Positions 35,251 through 42,724 of a stretch of DNA of 50,523 nt are shown in pieces. Source of the DNA: an uncultured Lachnospiraceae bacterium (GTDB taxonomy: Bacteria > Bacillota > Clostridia > Lachnospirales > Lachnospiraceae). The number at the start of each line of letters is the position of its first letter. The first letter of the stretch is position 1. The position numbers and the translations under genes are program-made. The stretch lies in assembly GCA_904395885.1 (NCBI GenBank), contig CAJFOF010000038.1:1-50523 (forward strand). Reading direction: 5' to 3'. Under the pieces are notes generated by a model that saw nothing but the letters and a program-made list of their open reading frames with translations, was not told where the DNA came from and did not search any database.

Positions 35251-35325
35251 AAAAAAACCTCCCAACATACTTAAACTGCTTGTTTAAATATATTAAGAGG
35301 CTATCTGCTTTATGCAGAAAAATTT

Positions 35326-35565
35326 TTACAGGTAACGGTACAATTCTTTTGCTTCGTCCTTTTTCACGGTTTCCTGGACATCCAGAACCTCTATCTTCAC
35401 CGTTTTCCCGCCGAATTGAATCTCTATAGTGTCGCCTTCCTTTACATTCAGCGACGCCTTGGCCGTCTTTCCGTTCACCAGAACCCGACCGGCATCGCAG
35501 GCCTCATTCGCCACCGTGCGGCGTTTGATCAGCCGGGACACCTTTAAAAACTTATCCAATCTCAT
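35326..35565 (-). CDS. rqcP: RqcP (YabO), S4-domain ribosome quality-control factor
   Basis: 79 residues consisting of one S4 RNA-binding domain: MRLDKFLKVSRLIKRRTVANEACDAG, VLVNGKTAKASLNVKEGD and IEIQFGGKTVKIEVLDV. The Bacillus orthologue works with RqcH to add poly-alanine tails to stalled nascent chains on 50S subunits. Only 4 nt separate it from the hup stop, so it is co-transcribed with hup. Confidence 0.92.
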   Translation of the reverse strand: MRLDKFLKVSRLIKRRTVANEACDAGRVLVNGKTAKASLNVKEGDTIEIQFGGKTVKIEVLDVQETVKKDEAKELYRYL

Positions 35566-35569
35566 GGAA

Positions 35570-35845
35570 TTATGCGTTCACCTGATCCTTTAATGCCTTT
35601 CCAGCTTTAAACTTAGGAGTCTTGGAAGCTGCAATGGTCATAGTCTCGCCGCTCTTGGGATTACGTCCCTCTCTGGCTGCCCTCTCTGCCACTTCAAAGG
35701 TACCGAAACCAACTAACTGTACCTTTCCGCCTTTTACTAATTCTTCTGCAACTGCATCTGTGAACGCCTTAATTGCCTTCTCTGCATCTTTTTTGGAGAT
35801 CTCTGCCTTTTCAGCAACTGCTGCGATTAATTCAGTCTTATTCAT
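35570..35845 (-). CDS. hup: DNA-binding protein HU
   Basis: 91 residues, the usual length. MNKTELIAAVAEKAEISKKDAEKAI (dimerisation helices), LVGFGTFEVAERAAREGRNPKSGE (beta-arm with the intercalating region) and TIAASKTPKFKAGKALKD are typical of HU. It compacts and bends DNA as a homodimer. Start ATG 35845 after TTAGGAGGAAA. Its own strong promoter lies at 35918-35946. Confidence 0.97.
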   Translation of the reverse strand: MNKTELIAAVAEKAEISKKDAEKAIKAFTDAVAEELVKGGKVQLVGFGTFEVAERAAREGRNPKSGETMTIAASKTPKFKAGKALKDQVNA

Positions 35846-35917
35846 TTAGTGTTTCCTCCTAATAATAATGTCTGACTGCCGCCGGGCGGCTCCTTGGTCA
35901 TTTTACTATACTAATCA

Positions 35918-35946
35918 TTTATAGCCGTTTCTGCCTTGTTTGTCAA
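35918..35946 (-). promoter_or_regulatory. Strong promoter of hup (and downstream rqcP-yabP-yabQ-divIC)
   Basis: TTGACA (35941-35946), a 17-nt spacer, and TATAAA (35918-35923) on the minus strand. The TGA inside TTGACA is also the mazG stop codon. A GC-rich hairpin (GCCGCCCGGCGGC) follows in the leader. Confidence 0.85.
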
Positions 35947-36323
35947 GGTTTTTTGGCTTTTTCCTGAAGTTTTATCTCATTCCACAAAGCCCGGCCTTCT
36001 TCCGGCGTAATTGCCCTTCTCTCGCCAAATACAAAGGGGTGTCTGCGTATCATTTTTCTGCTGACTCCGTCAATCACATCCTCTATTGTAAAGGCACCTT
36101 CCTCCTCCGCTATCCTGCTTTGGAGCATCACATTCAGCAGGACATCACCCAGCTCTTCGCACAGGTTTTCCATATCGTTCTTGTCAATCGCTTCCATCAC
36201 TTCCTGACATTCACTCTCCAGGCAGGGCTTCAGGCTTTCGTGGGTCTGCTCCCGGTCCCAGGGACAGCCGTCTTCTGATCTCAGGACCGCAACAATCTCT
36301 TTTAGCTCGTCAAACGAATACAT
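35943..36323 (-). CDS. mazG: MazG-like nucleotide pyrophosphohydrolase
   Basis: 126 residues: a single MazG domain, unlike the two-domain YabN of Bacillus (methylase plus MazG). Metal-binding pattern: LESECQEVMEAID and ENLCEELGDVLLNVM (E-x2-E ... E-x2-D), preceded by RSEDGCPWDREQTHESLKP and followed by GVSRKMIRRHPFVFG. It removes pyrophosphate from non-canonical or stress nucleotides. Start ATG 36323 follows GAGGAG; the upstream extension is not supported. The gene stops inside the hup promoter. Confidence 0.9.
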   Translation of the reverse strand: MYSFDELKEIVAVLRSEDGCPWDREQTHESLKPCLESECQEVMEAIDKNDMENLCEELGDVLLNVMLQSRIAEEEGAFTIEDVIDGVSRKMIRRHPFVFGERRAITPEEGRALWNEIKLQEKAKKP

Positions 36324-36373
36324 CTCGCTACTCCTCTGAATCAAGCGGGTGGACCCGCGTCCAAAATGGAAGA

Positions 36374-36408
36374 AAAAGGTCCACAACCTCAGCGATTGTG
36401 AACCTTTT
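36374..36408 (-). terminator. Terminator of the rpsF-ssb-rpsR operon
   Basis: AAAAGGT-C-CACAA pairs with TTGTG-A-ACCTTTT around a 9-nt loop, with one internal mismatch. On the minus strand it is followed by TTTTTCTTCC. It begins 11 nt after the rpsR stop. Confidence 0.85.
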
Positions 36409-36418
36409 CTATTTGTTA

Positions 36419-36685
36419 TTAGTCGCAGGTGTATGGCATCAAAGCGATATGACGTGCTCTCTTGATAGCAACTGTCAGTGCTCTCTGATGCTTTGCACAG
36501 TTTCCGGTAATTCTTCTGGGAAGGATTTTTCCTCTCTCAGATACGTATCTCTTTAATTTATTTACATCTTTGTAATCAATAGTGCCGTTTTTGTCACCAC
36601 AGAATACACAAACTTTTTTTCTTCTACGCATACCGCCGCTTCTTCTCGGTCTGGCATCTGCCTTATCACCTTTATTGAATGCCAT
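36419..36685 (-). CDS. rpsR: 30S ribosomal protein S18
   Basis: 88 residues. [31 protein letters not shown] and [29 protein letters not shown] are typical. The CxxC and downstream Cys/His (VCVFC, NCAKH) indicate a possible zinc-binding (C+) form. Start ATG 36685 after AAGGAGGGACACACC. Third gene of rpsF-ssb-rpsR. Confidence 0.97.
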   Translation of the reverse strand: MAFNKGDKADARPRRSGGMRRRKKVCVFCGDKNGTIDYKDVNKLKRYVSERGKILPRRITGNCAKHQRALTVAIKRARHIALMPYTCD

Positions 36686-36725
36686 TGGTGTGTCCCTCCT
36701 TATCATCTTTAGCGGAAGATGGGCT

Positions 36726-37202
36726 TTAGTTAAATGGTAAGCCTTCGTCCTCCACTCCATCTGGAATGTTCATAAATCCGTCGCCGATTGCACTGGATGG
36801 AGCAGGTCTCTGGGTCTGGGCCGGCTGCTGGTAATTGCCGGAATTCTGATATCCTCCCATATCTGCGGCTGCTCCCTTACTGTCAGCGAACTCCTGATCG
36901 TCTACAATGACCTCAGTGGTATAAACTTTCTGACCGTCTCTGTTCACATAGCTCCCAGTCTGGATACGTCCAGAAACCAGAACTCTCATTCCCTGACGGA
37001 AATATTTCTCAGCAAACTCTCCCGCCCGGTCAAACGCCACGCAGGGAATAAAATCTGCAGTCTGTTCGCTGCTCTCCTGATTTCTGCGGCCTCTGCGGTC
37101 AACGGCAAGGGTATATCTGGCAATTGCCATGGTACGCTCGCCTTGGGAATATCTTACTTCCGGGTCTCTGGTCAATCTTCCCATAAGGATAACTCTGTTC
37201 AT
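36726..37202 (-). CDS. ssb: Single-stranded DNA-binding protein SSB
   Basis: 158 residues. The OB-fold starts [21 protein letters not shown], with [40 protein letters not shown] and [17 protein letters not shown] Gln/Asn/Pro-rich linker follows, and the acidic C-terminal tip is DEGLPFN (normally D-D-I-P-F); the extra terminal Asn after the Phe is unusual, because the tip with a free terminal Phe is what partner proteins bind. It protects ssDNA during replication and repair. It lies between rpsF and rpsR, the standard arrangement. Confidence 0.96.
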   Translation of the reverse strand: MNRVILMGRLTRDPEVRYSQGERTMAIARYTLAVDRRGRRNQESSEQTADFIPCVAFDRAGEFAEKYFRQGMRVLVSGRIQTGSYVNRDGQKVYTTEVIVDDQEFADSKGAAADMGGYQNSGNYQQPAQTQRPAPSSAIGDGFMNIPDGVEDEGLPFN

Positions 37203-37238
37203 ACGATCACACTTTCTCTTTATCTGTCCTGATACGGT

Positions 37239-37526
37239 TTAAGCTTCCTGCTTAACAACCAAGTATCTGATTACTGGTTCCATAATCCGAACGTGAGCTT
37301 CTACCTCGTTAGGGCAGTTGGAATCGCCTTCGAACTGGATGAAATAGTAGTAAGCTTCTTTTGCTTTCTGAATCTCATAAGCCAGTCTCTTCTTGCCCCA
37401 CTCATCCACGTTAGTCACAGTGCCGCCGAAACGAGTGATGTAACCCTTCACTTTTTCGATTGCCGCTGCTCTCTCTTCGTCTTCCAGCTTCACATTCAGA
37501 ACAACTGCTAACTCGTACTTGTTCAT
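37239..37526 (-). CDS. rpsF: 30S ribosomal protein S6
   Basis: 95 residues: YELAVVLNVKLEDEERAAAIEKVK, DEWGKKRLAYEIQKAKEAYYYFIQFE and MEPVIRYLVVKQE. S6 pairs with S18 in the 30S platform. Start ATG 37526 after AAGGAGG. It leads the rpsF-ssb-rpsR operon from the promoter at 37607-37635. Confidence 0.97.
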   Translation of the reverse strand: MNKYELAVVLNVKLEDEERAAAIEKVKGYITRFGGTVTNVDEWGKKRLAYEIQKAKEAYYYFIQFEGDSNCPNEVEAHVRIMEPVIRYLVVKQEA

Positions 37527-37536
37527 CTTGCTTTAC

Positions 37537-37581
37537 CTCCTTGTGGTCTCTGGCCCCTGCTTTTCCTATACAGGAGCAAGG
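37537..37581 (-). promoter_or_regulatory. rpsF leader hairpin that sequesters the ribosome site
   Basis: In the mRNA CCTTG pairs with CAAGG, and CAAGG overlaps the AAGGAGG ribosome site; inside it CTCCTG pairs with CAGGGG around an 11-nt loop. rpsF leaders in many bacteria carry an S6:S18-binding structure for autoregulation. The position fits; I could not confirm the consensus protein-binding bulge. Confidence 0.45.
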
Positions 37582-37606
37582 ATTTTTTAATATGTCACGG
37601 ATAAAT

Positions 37607-37635
37607 ATTATATCAAGATTTTACAAGATATGCAA
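37607..37635 (-). promoter_or_regulatory. Promoter of the rpsF-ssb-rpsR operon
   Basis: TTGCAT (37630-37635), a 17-nt spacer, and a perfect TATAAT (37607-37612) on the minus strand, about 80 nt before the rpsF start. Confidence 0.85.
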
Positions 37636-37704
37636 GCACTTTTTTAAATTTTGACCGCAGCATCAACTTATGATAAGATGATCGGAAAGGAGGACTTCTG
37701 ACCT

Positions 37705-38553
37705 ATGTTAAAAACTGTTGGTTACACGCTCTTTTTTTCGTCTCTGCCCGCTGATTTTCAGCCTCTGAGGATCGTCCATCTGTCCGATCTTCACGGACAG
37801 CTTCCCGTCGGGAATGAGGCAGAGCTTTCAGAGCGCGTTCATTCTCTGAATCCTCACCTGGTCGTGATGACCGGGGATATGGTCAATGCCGGCACAAACC
37901 ATCTGACAGCAGAAGGCCGCAGAGCCTTTCTCGGCCTGTGCAGAGCCTTGGCTGCTCTGTGTCCGGTCTATTATTCCATTGGCAACCACGAATTGGAAAT
38001 GCCTAAGCAGCGCCTGCAGATCTGGCTTGCAAAAGTCAGCAGGACAGGCGTCTCCGTCCTGGACAACGCCAAAGCAGAATTTATCCATGACGGGATTTCC
38101 TTTCCTGTCTTCGGCCTGAATATTCCGCTTCTGTATTATAAAAATCCTCTCCGTAAGCCCTACGACCCTCATGCCAAATGGACAGAAGGCGATATGAAAC
38201 GGGTCTTCGGTCCCAATGTGTCCTCAAAGCAGGAGGGCTGTGGGCCGTCTCTCCTGCTGGCCCATAATCCTCTGTTTTTTCCCGCTTACCGGGACTGGGG
38301 CGCTGATATCACATTATCCGGCCACATTCACGGTGGAATTTTCCGGCTTCCCTTCCTCGGAGGAGTTCTGTCTCCCGATCTGTCTCTGTTTCCCAAATAT
38401 GACGGCGGGCTGTTCAGAGAATCCCCCAGCCGCCATCCGAAGGAAAACAAGTACCTAGTGGTAAGCCGCGGTTTATCCGACACCTTTTTAAAACGAATTG
38501 CCAATCCCATGGAAATCGTATGTATCACAGTCAAAGGCCGCTCTGATTCTTAG
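37705..38553 (+). CDS. Metallophosphoesterase (YkuE/YaeI-like)
   Basis: 282 residues. Calcineurin-like motifs in order: VHLSDLHGQ (D-x-H), VMTGDMVNAG (GD), SIGNHEL (GNHE), LLAHNP (His) and LSGHIHGGIFR (GH-x-H). The form resembles YkuE-type phosphoesterases that act on membrane lipids such as UDP-diacylglucosamine-like or related substrates; the exact substrate is unknown. There is no clear signal peptide. ATG 37705 follows GGAAAGGAGG. Its stop overlaps the DUF951 stop on the opposite strand by 4 nt. Confidence 0.85.
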   Translation: MLKTVGYTLFFSSLPADFQPLRIVHLSDLHGQLPVGNEAELSERVHSLNPHLVVMTGDMVNAGTNHLTAEGRRAFLGLCRALAALCPVYYSIGNHELEMPKQRLQIWLAKVSRTGVSVLDNAKAEFIHDGISFPVFGLNIPLLYYKNPLRKPYDPHAKWTEGDMKRVFGPNVSSKQEGCGPSLLLAHNPLFFPAYRDWGADITLSGHIHGGIFRLPFLGGVLSPDLSLFPKYDGGLFRESPSRHPKENKYLVVSRGLSDTFLKRIANPMEIVCITVKGRSDS

Positions 38554-38765
38554 CATCCGGTTTCGGAGGAAGCGCTCTCTTTCTTCTTTAAGGATCTTGT
38601 ATTTTTTTCTACCATCTTTCTGGCGGCCATGACCTGGTGGCCGCAGCCCATACATTTTAAGCGGAAATCCGCGCCGACTCTCAAAATCTCCCATTCTTTG
38701 CTTCCGCAGGGATGAGGCTTTTTGAGAGTCACAATATCTCCGACCTCATAATTCAATTTTTCCAT
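38550..38765 (-). CDS. DUF951 family small zinc-binding-like protein
   Basis: 71 residues. Strong family pattern: YEVGDIVTLKKPHPCGSKEW, EILRVGADFRLKCMGCGHQV, with Cys in HPCGS and CMGCGH that could bind a metal ion. The fold is a small beta-barrel-like domain; its function is not known. In many Firmicutes the gene lies near rpsF/ssb/rpsR-type loci, as here. The C-terminus is a polar Ser/Lys/Glu tail. Convergent with the phosphoesterase gene. Confidence 0.88.
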   Translation of the reverse strand: MEKLNYEVGDIVTLKKPHPCGSKEWEILRVGADFRLKCMGCGHQVMAARKMVEKNTRSLKKKESASSETGC

Positions 38766-38787
38766 TTTGCCCGCTTCCTCTCAAAAA

Positions 38788-39777
38788 TCATTTTAAGATG
38801 TCGTCAATGGCCTTCAGCTCTTCCTCAGAAAATTCCAGTTTTTTCAATGCGTCTATATTATTTTCCAACTGCTCCGTGCTGCTGGCCCCGATCAGAACAG
38901 ATGTAACTTCGCTTCTCCTGAGATCCCAGGCCAGTGCCATCTGTGCCAGCGACTGTCCCCGATTTTCCGCAATTTCATTCAAAGCTCGTATTTGTGGAAG
39001 CCGTTCTTCCGTCAGATAACGTCCGGCCACTGTGGTCCCCTTTCTGGCCGCCCTGGAGCCTTCTGGGATCCCGTTTAAATACCGGTCTGTCAAAGCGCCC
39101 TGTGCCAGTGGACTGTAGGCAATACAGCCCACGCCCTTCTCTTCCAGCATTGGCAGCAGATCTTCTTCGATCCCTCTCTCGAACATATTGTATCTGGGCT
39201 GGTGAATAAGGCATGGCGTTCCATTGTTTTTTAGAATTTCAATTGCCTTTTCGGCCTCATCTGCAGAGTAATTTGAGATTCCTACATAGAGTGCCTTCCC
39301 CTGCCTTACAATATCCGTCAGGGCGCCCATTGTCTCTTCCAGCGGTGTTTGCGGATCCGGGCGGTGGTGGTAATACAAATCCACATATTCCAGCCCCATT
39401 CTCTTCAGACTCTGATCCAGGCTGGCTATGAGATACTTTCTGGATCCCCAGTTGCCGTAAGGTCCGGGCCAGAAATCATACCCGGCCTTCGTCGAAATAA
39501 ACAGCTCATCCCTGTAACCCCCAAGGTCTGACTTTAAGACCCTGCCAAAATTTTCTTCTGCCAGTCCCCGTGCCGGATTCCCATAGTTATTTGCCAGGTC
39601 AAAATGAGTGACGCCCAGGTCAAATGCCCGGCACAGTACGTTTCTCTGCTGTTCCAGCGGCTTTTCCAAGCCAAAGTTCTGCCACAGCCCCAAAGACACT
39701 TTCGGCAGCAGGACACCGCTTCTCCCGCACCGCTTATACTCCATATTTTCATATCTGCTGTCCAAAGCCTGATACAT
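38788..39777 (-). CDS. Aldo/keto reductase (YghZ/Gpr-like)
   Basis: 329 residues. An NADPH-dependent (beta/alpha)8 reductase. Visible: RCGRSGVLLPKVSLGLW, HFDLANNYG (Asp and Tyr of the tetrad), ISTKAGYDFW (Lys), VDLYYHHRPDP (His) and NADPH-binding TSVLIGASSTEQLENNI. The best resemblance is to the L-glyceraldehyde-3-phosphate reductase group (YghZ) that detoxifies aldehydes. It is the first of a run of minus-strand genes downstream of the sirtuin (18 nt gap). Confidence 0.9.
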   Translation of the reverse strand: MYQALDSRYENMEYKRCGRSGVLLPKVSLGLWQNFGLEKPLEQQRNVLCRAFDLGVTHFDLANNYGNPARGLAEENFGRVLKSDLGGYRDELFISTKAGYDFWPGPYGNWGSRKYLIASLDQSLKRMGLEYVDLYYHHRPDPQTPLEETMGALTDIVRQGKALYVGISNYSADEAEKAIEILKNNGTPCLIHQPRYNMFERGIEEDLLPMLEEKGVGCIAYSPLAQGALTDRYLNGIPEGSRAARKGTTVAGRYLTEERLPQIRALNEIAENRGQSLAQMALAWDLRRSEVTSVLIGASSTEQLENNIDALKKLEFSEEELKAIDDILK

Positions 39778-39794
39778 ATCTGTTCTCTCCCTTT

Positions 39795-40520
39795 TTATAA
39801 CACAATACTTCCTAATATCTCGCCTATTTTTCCGCTGATTACCAGGTTCGCTCTGCTGTCCATCGGCGTCACGGTTTTATTAATCAGCGCCAGCCTGCTG
39901 CCCCGGTAATAGTCAATCAGCCCTGCCGCCGGATATACCGTAAGGGATGTGCCTCCCACAATCAGCATATCGGCATCGGATATGTACGCAACTGCCTTAT
40001 TCAGCGTCTCCATATCCAGCCCTTCTTCATATAACACCACATCCGGTTTAATGATTCCTCCGCAGTCGCACCGAGGTATCCCGTCTGCTTTTATTACATC
40101 CTCCATACTGTAGAATTTTCCGCAGCGGGTGCAGTAGTTCCGATGGACAGAGCCGTGCAGTTCCAGCACCTCCCGGCTCCCCGCCGCCTGATGGAGTCCG
40201 TCAATGTTTTGGGTTATCACTGCCTTCAGCTTCCCCTCCTGCTCCAGCTTTGCCAGAGCAAAGTGAGCCGCATTTGGTCTCGCTTCGGGAAACAGCATTT
40301 TATTTTTATAGAAGCGGTAAAATTCTTCCGGATTCTTCAGGTAGAAGCTGTGACTGATAATTGTTTCCGGAGGGTATTTGTACTGCTGATTGTACAGGCC
40401 ATCCTGACTCCTGAAGTCAGGAATCCCGCTCTCCGTAGATACCCCTGCGCCTCCAAAAAATACGATATTCCTGCTCGTCTCAATCCATTGCTTTAACTGC
40501 ATCTGTCCGTCCATTTTCAC
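39795..40520 (-). CDS. cobB: NAD-dependent protein deacetylase (sirtuin)
   Basis: 241 residues. Sirtuin motifs: FFGGAGVSTESGIPDFRS (NAD site), ITQNIDGLHQAAGS, the catalytic His in LELHGSVHRNYC, a four-Cys zinc site CTRC ... CDC, PDVVLYEEGL and GGTSLTVYPAAGLIDY. It removes acetyl groups from lysines using NAD+. An acetyltransferase-like gene lies just upstream (12 nt), a suggestive but unproven pairing of writer and eraser. Confidence 0.95.
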   Translation of the reverse strand: MKMDGQMQLKQWIETSRNIVFFGGAGVSTESGIPDFRSQDGLYNQQYKYPPETIISHSFYLKNPEEFYRFYKNKMLFPEARPNAAHFALAKLEQEGKLKAVITQNIDGLHQAAGSREVLELHGSVHRNYCTRCGKFYSMEDVIKADGIPRCDCGGIIKPDVVLYEEGLDMETLNKAVAYISDADMLIVGGTSLTVYPAAGLIDYYRGSRLALINKTVTPMDSRANLVISGKIGEILGSIVL

Positions 40521-40532
40521 ACCTCCGCATTT

Positions 40533-41579
40533 TCAAACGACTTCATCCAGATAAATCCCTCTCACTCTTTCTATCCGCCTCATCCAATCGGGAACTCTTT
40601 TCCCTGGCATCAGCTCGCTCCAGTCTCTGTATCCCAAAAGCCACTGGACCATCTGAGATACATCGCAGACAAAGGGATCGCCGTTGCAACCGCCGGCTGC
40701 CTTCTCTGCACTGGCGCCTTTTTCGTCCACCTTCCAAATCCACAGGCCGCGGTTTTCCTCTAAAAAGGAATCCTCTATCCAGAGCAGACCTTCTGTCTTT
40801 TCCGTCCCTTCCTTCAGCCTGGTCAAGCTCAGAAAACTTCTTAAATCCGCAATCCGCGCCATAATAGCCGGCTTTGGCGGCTTCTCCTCTTTCGTTTTGC
40901 CATCCATATAAAAAAATCTCTGTTCTCTCTCTTCCAATCCCCAGAATGCCCGCAAGCCTGTCAGCTTCCCGGAAGCAGCATAGATTCTCTCCAAAAATCC
41001 CGCTTCGCTGGCCAGTTCATCTATCAGGTCTTTCGTATATCTCTCATCCCGGACTGCATACACCTGATACCGCTTCGCCATCCATTGTTCCATAAAATCT
41101 GACAGCTCCGAAACATTCTTTTCTTCGGAAGCAGGCTTCCTGGTAATCTCTAAGGCTTCCTCTTCGGCCAGGATCGGAAACGGCTGATCATAGACAAACC
41201 GAAAGCCAAAGGGCGTATAAATTGCTTCTGCCGCAGGCATCAAAAAGCAAAAGGCCTGTCCCTCCCGTCTGGCATCCGAAAGAGCTTGCTTCAGCAGGTC
41301 CCGCATATGACCCTGGTGCCGTCTTTGAGGTTCCGTAGCCACGCCGACAATATAGTCCAGAGTTTGTTCCCCTTCCCCCAGCCGTATTCGGTAGGGATTT
41401 CTGTGAAGCATGGAAAAAATCTCCCCTTTTTCTTCCTTAACCAAAATCCGGCTGCTCTTTGCTTTTTCTTTAAAATAATAATCTTTAAACTCCTCGGAAT
41501 CTTCCGGAAACGCCAGAGACCAGAGCTTTCTGGATTTTTCCTGCTCTCCCTTTTCCAAATACCTCATCTGACTGTCCAT
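40533..41579 (-). CDS. GNAT-family N-acetyltransferase (Eis-like architecture)
   Basis: 348 residues. The N-terminal GNAT fold has YIVGVATEPQRRHQGHMRDLL (acetyl-CoA P-loop Q/RxxGxG/H variant) and a second-domain region with GFRFVYDQPF. The C-terminus (residues 215-345) resembles the sterol-carrier-like domain of Eis-type enzymes, ending in FVCDVSQMVQWLLGYRDW. Substrate unknown: an amine, antibiotic or protein lysine. It overlaps the DUF2156 gene 3' end by 16 nt and lies just upstream of cobB. Confidence 0.75.
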   Translation of the reverse strand: MDSQMRYLEKGEQEKSRKLWSLAFPEDSEEFKDYYFKEKAKSSRILVKEEKGEIFSMLHRNPYRIRLGEGEQTLDYIVGVATEPQRRHQGHMRDLLKQALSDARREGQAFCFLMPAAEAIYTPFGFRFVYDQPFPILAEEEALEITRKPASEEKNVSELSDFMEQWMAKRYQVYAVRDERYTKDLIDELASEAGFLERIYAASGKLTGLRAFWGLEEREQRFFYMDGKTKEEKPPKPAIMARIADLRSFLSLTRLKEGTEKTEGLLWIEDSFLEENRGLWIWKVDEKGASAEKAAGGCNGDPFVCDVSQMVQWLLGYRDWSELMPGKRVPDWMRRIERVRGIYLDEVV

Positions 41580-42487
41580 TTTTGCTCCACATTAAATTTT
41601 CTGGCAAATCCTATTGGATTGTAGCTCATCTTCGATTTTCTAAGTCCCGGAAGCCCTACATCGTCTTCCCGGTTTACCAGCAAAGCATCCGGAAACTCAT
41701 GAATCAAAAATTGCTGATTAATGAACTGATAAAGGCCATTATATTCCCAGTTGGCCTTTTCGATATGGATCACGGCCATTTTTTCAAGATTATTGTAACT
41801 CCCTACTGTAAATGCTTCCAATTTCCCGTCAATGTAAACGCCTGCCATTTTCACCGGGACATGAGAACAATTCTTAAGAATCTCGTGAATCCCCACTATC
41901 TCCTGGTCAAGTTCCTCCATCTCTTCTTCCGGCTCCATTTTATTCAGTCGCCATTGATCCAAAAACTGCCACACATCCTGCCTGTCTTGGCAGCCTAAAA
42001 GTCTGTACTCAAATCTACCTTCGTAGTTCCGTTTAAAAGAATTTACAAGATTTTTCTTTTTGTGGAATTTTCTTCCTGCCAGAGTTCTCAAAGCCTCCCC
42101 ATCGTACAGATAGTCCTTCAAATCCTCTGCCTCTGTGATTTCGTATTCCTCCGGATCCAATTTCAAATATTCCAGAGCCTCCTCATCCGCCAGATAAATT
42201 CTCAGCGGCTGTTTTAGCTCTTCGTTAAAAAAGCGTTTCATGACCATCAGCAGCTCCCTCATATCCTCCTGCCGGCAGGTAGGAATTGAGGTGTATGCCT
42301 TGCCGTCCGTCTCCATTCTCCACAGCACGCCTCTCTCCTGATAGATCAGATACTGTATCTTATAATACTCCCTCCACAAAAAGCTGTCTAAAAATACACT
42401 CTCACAAGTCTTATCCGGTCGAAGTCCAAAAAACGGAAGAATCTTCTGGATATCTTCCGCCAGTACCGGTTTAAAATTCAGGTCCAT
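41564..42487 (-). CDS. DUF2156 (phosphatidylglycerol-lysyltransferase C-terminal-like) protein
   Basis: About 307 residues. The double GNAT-like fold of the C-terminal domain of MprF is visible: KFHKKKNLVNSFKR, DVWQFLDQWRLNKM, MAGVYIDGKLEAFTVGSY, HIEKANWEYNGLYQFINQQFL and VNREDDVGLPGLRKSKMSYNP. No membrane domain is present. Such soluble DUF2156 proteins are common in Clostridia and may transfer amino acids or acyl groups; no activity is known. Start ATG 42487 because GGGAGG lies 8 nt before it. A good promoter lies at 42555-42583. First gene of the run through cobB and the aldo/keto reductase. Confidence 0.85.
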   Translation of the reverse strand: MDLNFKPVLAEDIQKILPFFGLRPDKTCESVFLDSFLWREYYKIQYLIYQERGVLWRMETDGKAYTSIPTCRQEDMRELLMVMKRFFNEELKQPLRIYLADEEALEYLKLDPEEYEITEAEDLKDYLYDGEALRTLAGRKFHKKKNLVNSFKRNYEGRFEYRLLGCQDRQDVWQFLDQWRLNKMEPEEEMEELDQEIVGIHEILKNCSHVPVKMAGVYIDGKLEAFTVGSYNNLEKMAVIHIEKANWEYNGLYQFINQQFLIHEFPDALLVNREDDVGLPGLRKSKMSYNPIGFARKFNVEQKWTVR

Positions 42488-42516
42488 TGTCATTCCCTCC
42501 CGCGTCTGCACGCGTT

Positions 42517-42550
42517 TTTAAAATGGGCGTTCCCACGTTCCCATTTTGGA
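42517..42550 (-). other. Leader hairpin of the DUF2156 operon
   Basis: AAAATGGG (42520-42527) pairs with CCCATTTT (42540-42547) around a 12-nt loop, right after the predicted start site. It leaves about 33 nt to the ATG. Confidence 0.4.
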
Positions 42551-42554
42551 ACTT

Positions 42555-42583
42555 ATTATACCGGTACAAACCGGGCCGGTCAA
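42555..42583 (-). promoter_or_regulatory. Strong promoter of the DUF2156-GNAT-cobB-AKR run
   Basis: TTGACC (42578-42583), a 17-nt spacer, and TATAAT (42555-42560) on the minus strand. The -10 sits in CCGGTATAATAAG, with the CCGG of a short inverted repeat in the spacer. A second weaker promoter (TTTACA-18-TATACT) lies further upstream near 42632-42661. Confidence 0.7.
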
Positions 42584-42669
42584 GGCACCTGCCTAAAATC
42601 AGCCTCTCCCTATGCATTCTTCATAAAATCAGTATAACACAACAGGAGAAATCCTGTAAAATACAAAGC

Positions 42670-42709
42670 GCCGGAATTTGTATGCTTTTCAAGCCTGACA
42701 AATTCCGGC
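42670..42709 (-). terminator. Terminator after the hexosamine-kinase-like gene
   Basis: GCCGGAATTTGT (42670-42681) pairs with ACAAATTCCGGC (42698-42709), a perfect 12-bp stem. On the minus strand it is followed by GCTTTGTATTTT, a broken U-tract. Confidence 0.65.
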
Positions 42710-42724
42710 AATGCTGATTACAGC

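Noticed and set aside
42517..42583. Third, degenerate copy of the 69-nt double-hairpin element
   Set aside because: It shares TATAATAA, CCGG and a nearby ATTTTAAAAA with the region of copy 2, but the stems differ and the resemblance is explained by an ordinary promoter and a different hairpin.
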